Part shown: positions 45,857 to 56,142 of the stretch, piece by piece
How positions within the stretch are numbered: the stretch's first letter is position 1
Layout: each line of letters begins with the position of its first letter
Source of the DNA: JANTGF01 sp963750735
GTDB lineage: Bacteria > Bacteroidota > Bacteroidia > Bacteroidales > VadinHA17
Length of the DNA stretch: 64,000 nt
Direction of reading: 5' to 3'
NCBI GenBank assembly: GCA_963750735.1
Contig: CAVVRY010000007.1
Coordinates: 456,037-520,036, forward strand
Notes under the pieces: model-generated
The model's input: the letters and a program-made list of their open reading frames with translations, nothing else
Databases searched by the model: none
Told to the model about the DNA's origin: nothing
Translations under genes and position numbers: made by a program

Positions 45857-47524
45857 CTACAAGAGGTAAGAAAAGCCAGCAAAGAATGCAAATCTCTGCA
45901 CAGGATATTGATTCCAGATTTGATATCCAGAACCCAAAATATTATTAAGCCTGATATAAAATGATAATATTTTAGTAAACTGGTACTCCAGGGTAAGATT
46001 AAGATCAACAAAACCATCCAGGGGAATTTCCGGCTGGGCAAACACATATGATTTTGCATACCTTTTCCCAACATAATAAGCATCTACTCCTCCTAATATT
46101 TTATTCCGGAAATTATACCTAAAAGAAAGTGTAGCATCAAATCCTGGCTTATTCCATGCCCTGGACTGAGTTGATAAGCCATAGTTATAATAGTTCGCTT
46201 TTAAGAAAATCTCCATATTGGAGCCAATTTTTGTACTAGCCTCACCAAAAACCCTGGTAATCTGTACGTCATCGTATTCAAAATGGAATTTATTACCCAG
46301 CACATCAAGTGTGTCGTTCACAAAGAATGGCATCTGATCTACCAGTGAGTAACTAGCCCTTATATGGTAGGCTGATTTTCTACTGAAAGAACCGTTAAAG
46401 CCACCAAAGAAGTTCATTTTCTTATCGGTGCTCTTCATATTTAACCCGGGGATCTGATATGGATTCATGGAAATCGCACTGCGGTAGGTATTGTTTTCAA
46501 GCTCTCCAACAACACCCACAAAAGCAGTCAGATACTGTGGTACTACATTAAAATGGAATCGGGCATTCGGATATAAATGTAAAACGGAATTCCCATTTTC
46601 AAACTCAAGTGTAACGTTCAATGCTAGATCTAGCCTCCACAGTCGGGTACTTTGCGAAAACCAGGGTTCAAAACGAACAACTGTAAGAGGGTTTGTTATG
46701 CTATCCATTTTTGATCCAAGGTATAATCCCCTAAGATCAATCCCAAACATTTTATTCTTCAGGAAAACCTTATTAAACCGGGCATATAAATTTACTTCAT
46801 CCTGAGTATTCTTAAACCTGTCATTAAAATGATGGTAATTTGCCTGAACTTTATAATTAAGGTGATTTGAGTCTAAATGGGCTGATTCCAAGTTAAATCC
46901 ACCAAAAACATCCAGAAAATCCTGCTTCGTATCTTCCCTAAGCAATGTGGTATCGAGATCGGGATTATAACCATAATAATTGATCCAATCCTGGTTTACT
47001 CCAGCCTCGACCGATAAAACAGCTTTTTTAAATACTTTCTTGGTATGGAATAAGAAGTCGGTATCTCCATAGCTGGCATAGACTTTTTTGTTGTTTGCCA
47101 ATTTCACATCTCCATATGAAGAAATATGCCGAATATAGGCTCCAATTGAAAATGTTTTAGAGCGCAAATTGCTAATGCTAATTTCTCCAACCGGAGTCAA
47201 TGTGGAACCAAAACCAAGCTTCAGATAACTATGATATAATTTGGATATTTGCTCGCCCTCAAGCCTTGCAGGCTTTAAGGGTTTGAATTGGTAAACAGGC
47301 TGAAAATTATTGGGTTGAATGCTGTAGGATATGTCAGGGCTTAGCTTCACTGTATCATCCAACACTGGAAGAAGATTAATCTTGAAAGCATCGGTTAATG
47401 TTGGCTCATAAGGCTTTACAACCCTTACCTCTTTTTTAATTATTCCTTCCTCCTGCGCAAATAAATTGAGGGAAGCACACATACTAAGCAATCCAACAAC
47501 AAGATATGTTTTTACTCTTTTCAT
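45857..47524 (-). CDS. Outer-membrane beta-barrel protein paired with TPR protein
   Basis: 555 residues with a signal peptide (cut near LFAQ) and a proline-rich start (VKPYEPTLTDAFKI). The rest shows repeated amphipathic strands with aromatic belts, such as LKLGFGSTLTPVGEISI, FSIGAYIRHISSYG and LSFRYNFRNKILGG, ending in FAFFAGFSYLL, typical of a TonB-receptor-like or porin barrel without a plug. It starts inside the last codons of the TPR gene (ATGA overlap of four bases), so the two are translationally coupled. This pairing recurs in Bacteroidota. Substrate or role unknown. Confidence 0.78.
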   Translation of the reverse strand: MKRVKTYLVVGLLSMCASLNLFAQEEGIIKKEVRVVKPYEPTLTDAFKINLLPVLDDTVKLSPDISYSIQPNNFQPVYQFKPLKPARLEGEQISKLYHSYLKLGFGSTLTPVGEISISNLRSKTFSIGAYIRHISSYGDVKLANNKKVYASYGDTDFLFHTKKVFKKAVLSVEAGVNQDWINYYGYNPDLDTTLLREDTKQDFLDVFGGFNLESAHLDSNHLNYKVQANYHHFNDRFKNTQDEVNLYARFNKVFLKNKMFGIDLRGLYLGSKMDSITNPLTVVRFEPWFSQSTRLWRLDLALNVTLEFENGNSVLHLYPNARFHFNVVPQYLTAFVGVVGELENNTYRSAISMNPYQIPGLNMKSTDKKMNFFGGFNGSFSRKSAYHIRASYSLVDQMPFFVNDTLDVLGNKFHFEYDDVQITRVFGEASTKIGSNMEIFLKANYYNYGLSTQSRAWNKPGFDATLSFRYNFRNKILGGVDAYYVGKRYAKSYVFAQPEIPLDGFVDLNLTLEYQFTKILSFYIRLNNILGSGYQIWNQYPVQRFAFFAGFSYLL

Positions 47525-50500
47525 CCTATTTGTGCAATGAATTGTTTATAGTTCATGGTTACAATACCATTTCCAATTAGAAAACTTTTAGCCCCCTGGT
47601 TAAAATTATATGATAATGTATCTGATCCGTTCACCTCCGGATTTTGATCTGATTCTTCCAGTTCCAGAATGTGATTCAGTTTTTGCCTGGCCTCCTGTTT
47701 AATTCCGTCATTTTCTATCCCATAGTAATCCAGGAGGCTTTGTAAAGTATAACGCGCCTGGAAATAATCCTTTTTGAGAACACTAATGTCTGAAGACAAA
47801 ATGAAAATCCTGGCCATCCATTCCTGATGAGGTGTATTCATATCTATAAATTCTCTGACCTCTTTTTCAGCTGCCTCAATCCTATCCTGTCTAAAATATA
47901 TATCGGCCACTCTGTATTTGGCTTCAGCTCCTTCCTTACTCTTGATTTCCCCTGAAACCCTCTTAAGATAATTAAGAGAAGCATCCTGATTACCAATTAT
48001 GAGATATGATTTTCCCATTTTAAAGTTTACTTCCCTTTGATCTTCCTCTGTAACTTTCTCCACTCCTAAAATCCTTTCCCCGGTATTCACAACACCCTGG
48101 TAATCTTTAAGATGATATAAGCATCTGAATTTTCCCATCTGGGCAATCAATTTGTTGCTTGCTACATCCGCAATGTTCTCTAACAAAACAAAATTCTCTA
48201 AGGCATCCGCATAGTTTCCAGCATCGAAATTTATTGATCCTGCAGCCAACAAAGAGGGTTCTGAAAAAACATTTTTTGATTGAGATGCTACATAACTATA
48301 ATCTGCAAGTGCTTCATCAATTCGCCCTGAAGTAGCCAAACATTCAGCCCGGTAAAAATGTGCATTCAATACAAAACTTCCATCAGGAAACTTCTGAAGG
48401 TAATTCCCAAGTACCTGTAAGGCCCTTTCACAATTACCTGCCATATAAAGATTTTCACCTGTCAGGTAGGTTAAGGAATCCTGCTCTGACACACTAACAT
48501 TGGCAAATGATCCAAGGGTTCTTACATAAGAGAAATAAGATTCTACATCATTCATCTCAACGTAAACGGTTTTCATCCCGGTGAGGGCACTTCTTGCTTC
48601 CGGAGAGCCAGGGAATTTCTGAACACAATCCTTATATGCTTCAATGGCTTCCTGGTTTTCACCCTTATTATAGTAAACAAGCCCGATTTCAAGCAATGAT
48701 TTAGAATAATAACTGCTGTTCGGGAATCTTTCAAGGATGCTATAAAAGTCCTCCAGTGCCTTCTCAGGTTTTTCAATTTTCACATATGATCGCCCTCTTT
48801 CAAAAAGAGCATCATCAATAAAATTAGATTTCGGATAGTCCCGGAGGAGGTCTGATAATCCATTTATCTTTGCCATATGCTGTTTTAAAAGTCCCTGGGC
48901 AAATGATTTTTGGAACAGTGCGTATTCAGGGTCAGAAGTACTAATTTCAATGGATTTCTGGTAATACGTAACTGACAAAGGATAGTCCGATTCAACAAAA
49001 GCGCAATCACCCAGCCTGTTATAGGTGTCTGCTACAATTTTCCCTGTCCCTCCTTTGATCTGATCGATGTATTTTCTGAACCAGCGTGAAGCATCGCTAA
49101 ACCTTTTGAGGTCGAAATAACAGTATCCTAAATTGTAATGGGCCAGCTTATACTCACCAAGGGAATAGGCTCCCGGAGAAATTAAAAATTCATTGTAGCT
49201 TTCCAAAGCTGCCTGATACTCCTTCATTCGATAAAGAGTCTCAGCCTTCCAATAAAAACATCTGGCATAAATAACAGGTTCAAATTCACCCTGGGCAATA
49301 CCGATATCAAAAAGTTCCAGGGCTTCATCAAATTTGGAATCACTATAAAGTTCAAGTCCACGGTAAAAAGCGATTCGCTGGTAAGCTTCCATTACCTTAT
49401 CATTTTTATTCAGTATTTTCTCAAGCGATTCAAGAGCCAAACCATAATTTTTGGTATTTTGAAAAGCCATAACCAAATACTGGTAAGCCTCATCTATCTT
49501 GGGAGAATGCGGATATAACTCGATATATTTCTCAAAGGCCTGAATGGTTTCATTAAATGGTGAAAAAGATAACTCATAGGTAATTTTGGCATAATTAAAC
49601 ATTGCATCTTCTCTTATTGCATCATCAAATTCCATGTCTGATGCTGTAAAAAAGGCAACCCCTGCTTTTGCTTTATCACCTGTTCGCAAATAGCAATCTG
49701 CCAGCAAATAATATGCATTCTGTCCGAGCTCGTCCTTTTTCCCACCCATTCCCTCAAATAAAGGAATGGCACTCTGATACTCTCCAAGTTTATAATACAT
49801 GAAGCCCATCTGGTATTTATCTTCCCTTGAAATTGATTTGGAGCTTTCTTTATATTGTTCGAGATAAGGTTTTGCTCCTGCAAAATCATCTAACTGGTAA
49901 AAAGCATCACCTACAAACTTTGTTACCTCAGTTTTCCGACCTGGTATTGCATTTTCAAGTAACCCAGGTCCCATTTGCACAATTTCATCGTATTTCTCCT
50001 GCCCGTATAAGATCTGTAGAATATAGTAGGGTACAATGGCTTTAAAATTCTCATCGTTTTCGAGTTTCTTGAAAGCTTTTAGGGCTGTTTCATAATTCTC
50101 CTGGATATAAGCGATATAGGCATAATAATAGGTTGCCGGACCGGAATAATCATTGTCCAGATCTTTAATCTCATAAAAAGATTGACTGGCCTTTTCATAA
50201 TCTTTTCGCATGAAATAACTGTAGCCTCGCTTAAAAAAATACTCACCTTTTTCTTCAGGAGTCAGAATAATACGATCAACCTTCTCAAAATATATTATGG
50301 CAGTTTTATAATCTTTTGATTTATATAAGAATTTGGCCAATTCCCAGATGGCATTCCGGGTTTTCATGCTCTCGGGATGGTTATTTATGAATTGATACAG
50401 GCGATGCTCAGCATCCTCATTGAAAAGGTATACAGAACACAAGGCAGAATAGTACTCAGAATTAACCAAAATTTCTGTATCAAAACCCTTCAGTTCTTCA

Positions 50501-50673
50501 ATTATTTCAATAAATATGGGTTGAGCAGAACCATACTTTTTCTTTTGGAACAACTCATACGCATCGTGGTACTTATAGTCCAAAATGAGTACTGAATAAT
50601 TGCGTTGGGAATTTGCCGCAAAGCTTAGGGAAATGAATACAAGAAATAAGAGAAATATTTTTCCAACCCGCAT
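47521..50673 (-). CDS. Large tetratricopeptide-repeat protein
   Basis: 1050 residues with a signal peptide (cut near FAANSQ) and more than 15 TPR-type helical hairpins along the chain, for example YEKASQSFYEIKDLDND, YKTAIIYFEKV and PEKALEDFYSILERFPNSSYYSKS. Such long exported TPR proteins act as scaffolds for assemblies in the periplasm or at the outer membrane. The gene overlaps its downstream outer-membrane barrel gene by four bases, so the two products probably work together. Divergent from ftsE. Intact. Confidence 0.9.
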   Translation of the reverse strand: MRVGKIFLLFLVFISLSFAANSQRNYSVLILDYKYHDAYELFQKKKYGSAQPIFIEIIEELKGFDTEILVNSEYYSALCSVYLFNEDAEHRLYQFINNHPESMKTRNAIWELAKFLYKSKDYKTAIIYFEKVDRIILTPEEKGEYFFKRGYSYFMRKDYEKASQSFYEIKDLDNDYSGPATYYYAYIAYIQENYETALKAFKKLENDENFKAIVPYYILQILYGQEKYDEIVQMGPGLLENAIPGRKTEVTKFVGDAFYQLDDFAGAKPYLEQYKESSKSISREDKYQMGFMYYKLGEYQSAIPLFEGMGGKKDELGQNAYYLLADCYLRTGDKAKAGVAFFTASDMEFDDAIREDAMFNYAKITYELSFSPFNETIQAFEKYIELYPHSPKIDEAYQYLVMAFQNTKNYGLALESLEKILNKNDKVMEAYQRIAFYRGLELYSDSKFDEALELFDIGIAQGEFEPVIYARCFYWKAETLYRMKEYQAALESYNEFLISPGAYSLGEYKLAHYNLGYCYFDLKRFSDASRWFRKYIDQIKGGTGKIVADTYNRLGDCAFVESDYPLSVTYYQKSIEISTSDPEYALFQKSFAQGLLKQHMAKINGLSDLLRDYPKSNFIDDALFERGRSYVKIEKPEKALEDFYSILERFPNSSYYSKSLLEIGLVYYNKGENQEAIEAYKDCVQKFPGSPEARSALTGMKTVYVEMNDVESYFSYVRTLGSFANVSVSEQDSLTYLTGENLYMAGNCERALQVLGNYLQKFPDGSFVLNAHFYRAECLATSGRIDEALADYSYVASQSKNVFSEPSLLAAGSINFDAGNYADALENFVLLENIADVASNKLIAQMGKFRCLYHLKDYQGVVNTGERILGVEKVTEEDQREVNFKMGKSYLIIGNQDASLNYLKRVSGEIKSKEGAEAKYRVADIYFRQDRIEAAEKEVREFIDMNTPHQEWMARIFILSSDISVLKKDYFQARYTLQSLLDYYGIENDGIKQEARQKLNHILELEESDQNPEVNGSDTLSYNFNQGAKSFLIGNGIVTMNYKQFIAQIG

Positions 50674-50782
50674 ACAGTCGTGCTTAAATTGTCGCTAAAT
50701 TAACTTAAAAAACGTTATACAATTGGAATTTATTATCTAAGTAATCAACAATTCAATGTTAATTTCTGAATTCGATTTAAAA

Positions 50783-50812
50783 TTGGTATTAATCTAAAAA
50801 GGTGTATTTTTG
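50783..50812 (+). promoter_or_regulatory. Promoter of ftsE
   Basis: TTG at 50783-50785, 19 bases, then TATTTTTG at 50805-50812, a full TAnnTTTG match; 34 bases to the ATG. One of the best promoters in the window. Confidence 0.6.
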
Positions 50813-50846
50813 GTGCAATTAACATCTAGCTGAAAATAATGGTTTT

Positions 50847-51551
50847 ATGGATTCCGATACCATCATAGAATTTACCGATTGTCCAATTTTTCAAAAAGAC
50901 AACCTGATCCTTTCGCATGTCTCATTTAGCATAAAAAAAGGTGAATTTGTTTACTTGATTGGTAAAGTAGGAAGTGGAAAAACCAGTTTAATAAAAACCA
51001 TTTATGCACAAATACCGCTGAAAGATGGGAAAGCGAAAGTTGCCGGCTTTAATCTTTCACGCCTGAAAACAAAGGAAATTCCCTATTTGCGCCGTAAATT
51101 GGGAATAGTCTTCCAGGATTTCCAGTTACTAACTGATAGAAATGTATTCAAAAACCTTGAATTTGTTTTGAGGGCTACAGGCTGGAAAAATAAAAAGGAG
51201 ATAGATGCCAGAATTCAAGAAGTGCTTGAAAAAGTAAGGCTGGAGTACAAAGGATATAAAATGCTGTATCAGCTATCCGGAGGAGAACAGCAGCGGATTG
51301 TTATAGCCAGGGCTTTGTTGAATGATCCTGAGATAATAGTTGCGGATGAGCCCACAGGAAACCTGGATCCGGATACTTCGGAAGATATCGTAAGAATCTT
51401 AATGCAAATTAGCGCAAACGGCAGAACCGTAATTATGGGCACTCACAATTATGCCTTATTAAAGAAATTCAATGCCCGAACACTGAAATGTGAAGATGGT
51501 AAATTGAAGGAAGTTAGTCAGAATCACGCCTTTGATTTTACTACTATGTAA
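50847..51551 (+). CDS. ftsE: FtsE-like cell-division ABC ATPase
   Basis: 234-residue ATPase that with FtsX controls cell-wall hydrolases at the division site. Walker A GKVGSGKTS, Q-loop FQDFQLLTDRNVFKN (typical of FtsE), signature LSGGEQQR, Walker B IIVADEPTGNLDPDT and switch GTHNYAL. No ftsX gene follows, which is not unusual in Bacteroidota. A few LolD-type transporters look similar, but the Q-loop context and length favour FtsE. Confidence 0.85.
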   Translation: MDSDTIIEFTDCPIFQKDNLILSHVSFSIKKGEFVYLIGKVGSGKTSLIKTIYAQIPLKDGKAKVAGFNLSRLKTKEIPYLRRKLGIVFQDFQLLTDRNVFKNLEFVLRATGWKNKKEIDARIQEVLEKVRLEYKGYKMLYQLSGGEQQRIVIARALLNDPEIIVADEPTGNLDPDTSEDIVRILMQISANGRTVIMGTHNYALLKKFNARTLKCEDGKLKEVSQNHAFDFTTM

Positions 51552-51555
51552 ATAT

Positions 51556-51600
51556 GTAGTTGCAGGTAGTTTCAAGTTGTTCCAAATTGTTTCAGGCTAG
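51556..51600. repeat. Degenerate GTTTCAR-type short repeats
   Basis: The gap after ftsE holds about five imperfect heptamers of the form GTTTCAR (GTAGTTTCAAG, TTGTTCCAAA, TTGTTTCAGG, TAGTTTCTGG). Short arrays of this kind occur between genes in some Bacteroidota. Too degenerate for a firm call. Confidence 0.35.
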
Positions 51601-51658
51601 TTTCTGGTTACTACAATTTACCATATTGGGAAAGATGGCGTATTAAACCCTGCAGAAG

Positions 51659-52771
51659 TCAGGTGAATGCCGTATCTCCAATACCATCCTGCCAATTAAT
51701 ATCCTCAGGTTCAGGAAGATTGTTCTTTAATCCAATTGAACAAAAAATATTTCTAACTATAGATTTTTTATATAAATATCCTTTATTCTGTTGTTGAATC
51801 AATTCAACAAGCTCTGGATGATAAACTGTAACATAATTCAACTTAAACTGTTTCATATGTGCGGAAATTATGTCATGGATAAGGCCAGTAGCTCCATCGG
51901 AATAAAAACAGTATGGCACTGTTAACTTATTTCCAATTACAAGCAGCATCAAATACCCAACCAATTTCTTGTCAGGTAAATATATTTTTAATTGAATGTT
52001 TTTATACCTGGGTGATATTGAAGAAAAGAAGTACTTTTTATCCAATCCTTCAGCCTTATCTGCTTCCAGGATCCATGGCCACTCTGCAATCCATTTAAGT
52101 TTCTCAATAATATCATAAGCCAGGCTTTCTTTTCCAAAACCTCTTAGAAAGTTTATGGATTCCTCATCCAATTCTGCAATTTCCTCAATTTCAAACTGCT
52201 CACTTACTGGATTCTTCTTGAGGTTGCCGAAACGGATATCACCAAAAGCATTTAGAAAGTAATCTGTCACTTTTAGCATAGGTTTTAAATTGCAAAACAG
52301 TTTATTTTTTGATGGTAAAACATCCGAAAAAGGAAAACGTAAATACGCTCGAATTCCTACAAGACTAACATATTTTTCAAACTCACCTGTTTTGTCATAC
52401 ACTTCTTTCGATTCAGGGGCATAGTTGGTAAACATAAGCCTATAATCCCATGCAACAAGTACCTGATTCAATAAAAGAGTTGCTATTCCCTGCCTTCTTT
52501 TTTCAGGCAAAACCCAACAACCACTTAACCAGGCAAAAGGGATAATTCTTTGGCCATCCAATAGTTTATCAGGCAATACTGTTCTGTATCCAACTAATTG
52601 CTCGTTTTCATAGGCAAGAAATAATACCAAATCATTTTCAGTTGCATTTGGATTATGTAGGTAAGATGCAACTCGATGAAGACTAACAGGAATATTATCC
52701 AGCAATTTATATGCCTCAGAATCAATAAATTCCTGAATTTCACCAAGCCTTATGCTTCTAATGCGTATCAC
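51659..52771 (-). CDS. GNAT-family N-acetyltransferase
   Basis: 370 residues. The first 150 form a GNAT fold with the acetyl-CoA-binding motif VLPEKRRQGIATLLLNQ (QxxGxG/A type) preceded by FAWLSGCWV. The C-terminal half is a second, degenerate GNAT-like or partner domain ending in KSIVRNIFCSIG. Cytoplasmic, no signal peptide. It abuts the polysaccharide deacetylase gene with no gap and shares the strand with the FemAB-like and DUF7033-type genes, suggesting a joint role in modifying a surface glycan or lipid. Acceptor unknown. Confidence 0.8.
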   Translation of the reverse strand: MIRIRSIRLGEIQEFIDSEAYKLLDNIPVSLHRVASYLHNPNATENDLVLFLAYENEQLVGYRTVLPDKLLDGQRIIPFAWLSGCWVLPEKRRQGIATLLLNQVLVAWDYRLMFTNYAPESKEVYDKTGEFEKYVSLVGIRAYLRFPFSDVLPSKNKLFCNLKPMLKVTDYFLNAFGDIRFGNLKKNPVSEQFEIEEIAELDEESINFLRGFGKESLAYDIIEKLKWIAEWPWILEADKAEGLDKKYFFSSISPRYKNIQLKIYLPDKKLVGYLMLLVIGNKLTVPYCFYSDGATGLIHDIISAHMKQFKLNYVTVYHPELVELIQQQNKGYLYKKSIVRNIFCSIGLKNNLPEPEDINWQDGIGDTAFT

Positions 52772-53767
52772 CTATTTTCTTACTATTTTATTTTTTCCAA
52801 AGAGAACTTTTAACAAATAATATAAATATTCAAACAAGACAGTAGAGGATAAAGACCTTGAATAATTCTCCACAGGTATCCTCTGAAAATGTTGCGCATA
52901 AGTATCTTTCTTTAATCCAGCTGTCCCAAAGCTAGCATATATTTTTGGTGTTTTACAGGAGTAAATATCTTCAAAAAAGGTCTTTGTTATGCCAAAATCA
53001 GTAAATGGAAAGGCAAATAGGCCAGAATCCATGGCAAATCTTTCTTCTACCGTTTTTACACTTTCAAAAGTTTGCTTTAACTGTAAATCATGGGTCAGGT
53101 TATTGTAAAATGGGTGATCTATACTATGACCCCCAAATATGAAACCTTCCTTGATCATTGTTTTAATCTGGTCAGAATCCAGGTATGGCTTTGTATCCTT
53201 AAGATATTTAATAAAGTCCACTTCAAGTAAACGGGCCAGTATCTCAAACTTACCAGAGTCTTCATATCCCAGTCCAAGAATTGACTTTCTAATACTCTCA
53301 TAATCTGAACCATCCAGATTGAGTACTTTTTTTATCTCTTTACGGGTAGATGATGAATCTCCCATGAGTTTTAAATTCTCAAGCAAAATACTTGCCTTAT
53401 AACGGAAAAAAATGTCCCTATTATCAACAAAACCTGAATTCAGGAATACAATGGCAGGTATTCCTTTTGACAATAATATGGGTCGAACTACTTCAAAAAC
53501 TTCTCGTAATCCATCATCAAATGTAAGAAGAAAACCCTTCTTTCTGAATTCCTTACCTTCTTTTAAATGATTTAAAAAATCATTGATATCCAGTGGTTTA
53601 TAATGCATCAATAAATAATCCAGGTCATTTTCAAATTCTTTAACTGTACGTACCCCGTATAAATGTTTTAAATGGGCAGGTGAACTATTCGATATTGCAT
53701 GGTAAACTGGAATTATAAGCCCCTGTTTTGTAATACTTGATAAGAATTTTAGAATTGGATTTACCAT
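52772..53767 (-). CDS. Polysaccharide deacetylase-family protein
   Basis: 331 residues of the NodB-homology family. The catalytic/metal motif is LLTFDDGLRE (the first Asp is the base, the second binds metal), followed by FVDNRD, the zinc His pair in FGGHSIDHP (H-x3-H) and FAFPFTDFG later. There is no signal peptide, so it acts in the cytoplasm or at the membrane face. It removes N- or O-acetyl groups from a sugar. Immediately before the GNAT gene and 12 bases after the FemAB-like gene. Confidence 0.85.
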   Translation of the reverse strand: MVNPILKFLSSITKQGLIIPVYHAISNSSPAHLKHLYGVRTVKEFENDLDYLLMHYKPLDINDFLNHLKEGKEFRKKGFLLTFDDGLREVFEVVRPILLSKGIPAIVFLNSGFVDNRDIFFRYKASILLENLKLMGDSSSTRKEIKKVLNLDGSDYESIRKSILGLGYEDSGKFEILARLLEVDFIKYLKDTKPYLDSDQIKTMIKEGFIFGGHSIDHPFYNNLTHDLQLKQTFESVKTVEERFAMDSGLFAFPFTDFGITKTFFEDIYSCKTPKIYASFGTAGLKKDTYAQHFQRIPVENYSRSLSSTVLFEYLYYLLKVLFGKNKIVRK

Positions 53768-53779
53768 TTCGTATCGGGT

Positions 53780-54697
53780 TTAAGACCGCAACATTTTATA
53801 AATAGACTTTAGTGGAAAGGGTAAATTATTATATGATAAATGTTGATAAGTTACAGCCTCAGCTCCAAATCCTGAAAAAAACCTGGCTAAGCCTGCAATT
53901 TCTGAACCTTCGAAGTCAAGGAGAATATCCGTACCTGAATTCATTCGAATAATTTCATCCACCAAAAAAAACATAGCCCGGGTTTCTTTGCCCTTTTTTG
54001 AGGAAGCGGAAAGAAGGTAAATTAGTCTGTTTTTATAAGATATGAAAAAAGCAGATGCCAGCAATTTAGAATTCAAATCCAACACCCCATATACTTTTCC
54101 ATAATTATGTTCTCTTGCATATGAAATCAAATTCTTAAGTTTCTGAAAATGCTTTCCTTTAAGACCTACTTTCAGGTTTTCCTTTTTCAATTTCAAAATA
54201 GGTTCATCTGATTCAAGTTCCCGGATAGATAAGCTGCCGTTTTGTGCCCTGGCAATGTTTCTTTGAGTATTTGATGTATACCCATCCTGAATTTTTTCAT
54301 AATCCTGATCCAGGTTCAATTGAAAATTATTGCGCTCATGAATTTTTGCGCCACTAAGCTTTAATTCTAATTCATTCCATAAATTAATATCCGCCAATAA
54401 ATATCTGCCAGGAAGGGATTGAATTATTTGATTTACTTTTTCAGGGGACAAAGATTTAGCAGAAAAAAAACCAAGCTGCTGAGTGAACATTGGCTGGTAC
54501 AAGTAAGATATCCCAAACTTGCTTCCCCATGTTAATGGAAAAACCAGTTTATAATCATCTTCAACCAGAGCAGCCCAGCCAGGGCACATAATATCCAGGT
54601 ACCATGACATGGCATACACAAGAGGATTAGGGCTTTGCTGAATGCAGCTATCCCATTTACCTCTGTCAATATCCCTGTTTTTAATGTATTGAATCAA
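53780..54697 (-). CDS. FemAB/BioF2-like acyltransferase
   Basis: 305 residues with a GNAT-type double fold: the N-terminal SPNPLVYAMSWYLDIM motif is typical of FemAB-like proteins, and the C-terminal half has NTQRNIARAQ, ASAFFISYKNRLIYLLSASSKKG and DILLDFEGSEIAGLARFFSGFGA, a motif near the substrate site of this superfamily. Such enzymes transfer amino-acyl or acyl groups to cell-wall or exopolysaccharide precursors. Located inside the deacetylase/acyltransferase cluster. Substrate unknown. Confidence 0.72.
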   Translation of the reverse strand: MIQYIKNRDIDRGKWDSCIQQSPNPLVYAMSWYLDIMCPGWAALVEDDYKLVFPLTWGSKFGISYLYQPMFTQQLGFFSAKSLSPEKVNQIIQSLPGRYLLADINLWNELELKLSGAKIHERNNFQLNLDQDYEKIQDGYTSNTQRNIARAQNGSLSIRELESDEPILKLKKENLKVGLKGKHFQKLKNLISYAREHNYGKVYGVLDLNSKLLASAFFISYKNRLIYLLSASSKKGKETRAMFFLVDEIIRMNSGTDILLDFEGSEIAGLARFFSGFGAEAVTYQHLSYNNLPFPLKSIYKMLRS

Positions 54698-54713
54698 AGT
54701 TCAAAGATTAGAT

Positions 54714-56007
54714 TTATTTGGCCTGGCTTAACATATTTTCAAAAACCGCTCTCCAACCTTCCCACTCGGCCTCATCACCCAGGGAAGAATTGTGCCAGAT
54801 AGACACAAAAGTTCCATTCACTTTCTTTACTTTCTTTATATACTCATCAATTAATTCTTTTGCTGTCTGAGTTGACAAACCCATATTATAATTCAAACAA
54901 CTATCCATAACCTGGAAAGGAATAATTTTCAGATCTGTCACCTTCTCCTCAAGTAGATCATAAAATTTAAATGGAGTTGCAGTACCTGCCCTGAAACCCG
55001 GTTTATATGGATATCCCATGGAATAGTCTTCTTTTATACCATTTTGTATTAGATTTCTATAGGTTTTCGGAAATCGAAGGTATAAATAGTGTTGCCGGCT
55101 TTTCACAATCTCTTTCCCGACAATATTGCTAAGAAGGGCTATTTCCTGGTCCAATTCTCTTCTTTGGCCAGAGCGAACGGATGGATGAATCCCTATTTCA
55201 CTATGTTTGGCTAGTTTATGGATCAACTTTCGCATAGCAGGATTCCTGCCACTATGGTTTTTATCAAACTTGCTGTACTTACCAACCTGAATAAAATATC
55301 TGTTATCTATGCCCTGTAATATTTCAAAAAGATATTCGTAGTTATCAAAAGGGTCTTTTTTTAACCGGGACAGGGTTTGGGTTCTTCTTTTTATATCTCT
55401 AATATCTCCCTTAATGGAATTTTTTAGTCCTCCTGCAAGATGCCGCGCAATTCCTTTATGAAGGTATGCCCAGGCCTGGTCAATATCAATTGTTGAAATA
55501 AAACTGTAGCTCCTTTCCATTAAATTGCAGTTCAGGATATCGGATTTTCAACATTTTTTTGAGTCTGGCCGCCCAGAGATCTACAACAGGCATTTCAAGA
55601 AAATCATTTTTGACAGCAACACTTAGCTCCGATGGAAATCTACCTACATGATCGGGCTTAAAGTCAAGGTACTCTTCATATCTTGAAATAAGATAAAAGC
55701 TTCCTGCAAAAATGTCAAAAGGTAAATCAGGTTCGGGACCGGTTTTAAAAAGGATAGGGAGCTTATTCCATTGGCCAGGTTTGGGATCCGGGTAACTAAT
55801 TCCCTTCTGGGTTAATAAGCCATTACTCTGAATCCATATACCTTTATTCAGAGGTTGAGGGGAATAATTTAAAACGGGGCCTTCATATCTATAAAAATAG
55901 CTTTTTTGATTCGTAAGCTTAAATGGCATCCTAAGCAAATCATTACAGACAAATTCAAAGGTGTATTGAATTCTCGGTGTAATTTCCGGGGTAAATATCA
56001 GAAGCAT
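54714..56007 (-). CDS. DUF7033-type polysaccharide deacetylase-like protein, frameshifted
   Basis: The N-terminal 165 residues (MLLIFTPEITPRIQYTFEFV to RYPELQFNGKE) match the head domain that precedes polysaccharide deacetylase-like domains in Bacteroidota. The deacetylase part is in another frame, beginning SYSFISTIDIDQAWAYLHKG, with the metal motif TIDIDQAW, GIHPSVRS and a late VSIWHNSSLG. The join is at about 55510-55520, at GGAAAGG, and needs a one-base change; repaired length about 431 residues. It starts the four-gene cluster. It probably modifies a surface polysaccharide. Confidence 0.75.
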
Positions 56008-56142
56008 ATCATAATAAGATCAGGCATTGTTTTTCAAAAATAAGAAAAGGAATCAATTCAGCCAGAAAACATAATACTTAAAACTTCGATGAAAATGATA
56101 AAAATGATTTTGATTTAGCTGGGATTCTCTTTTCGCGAATTT

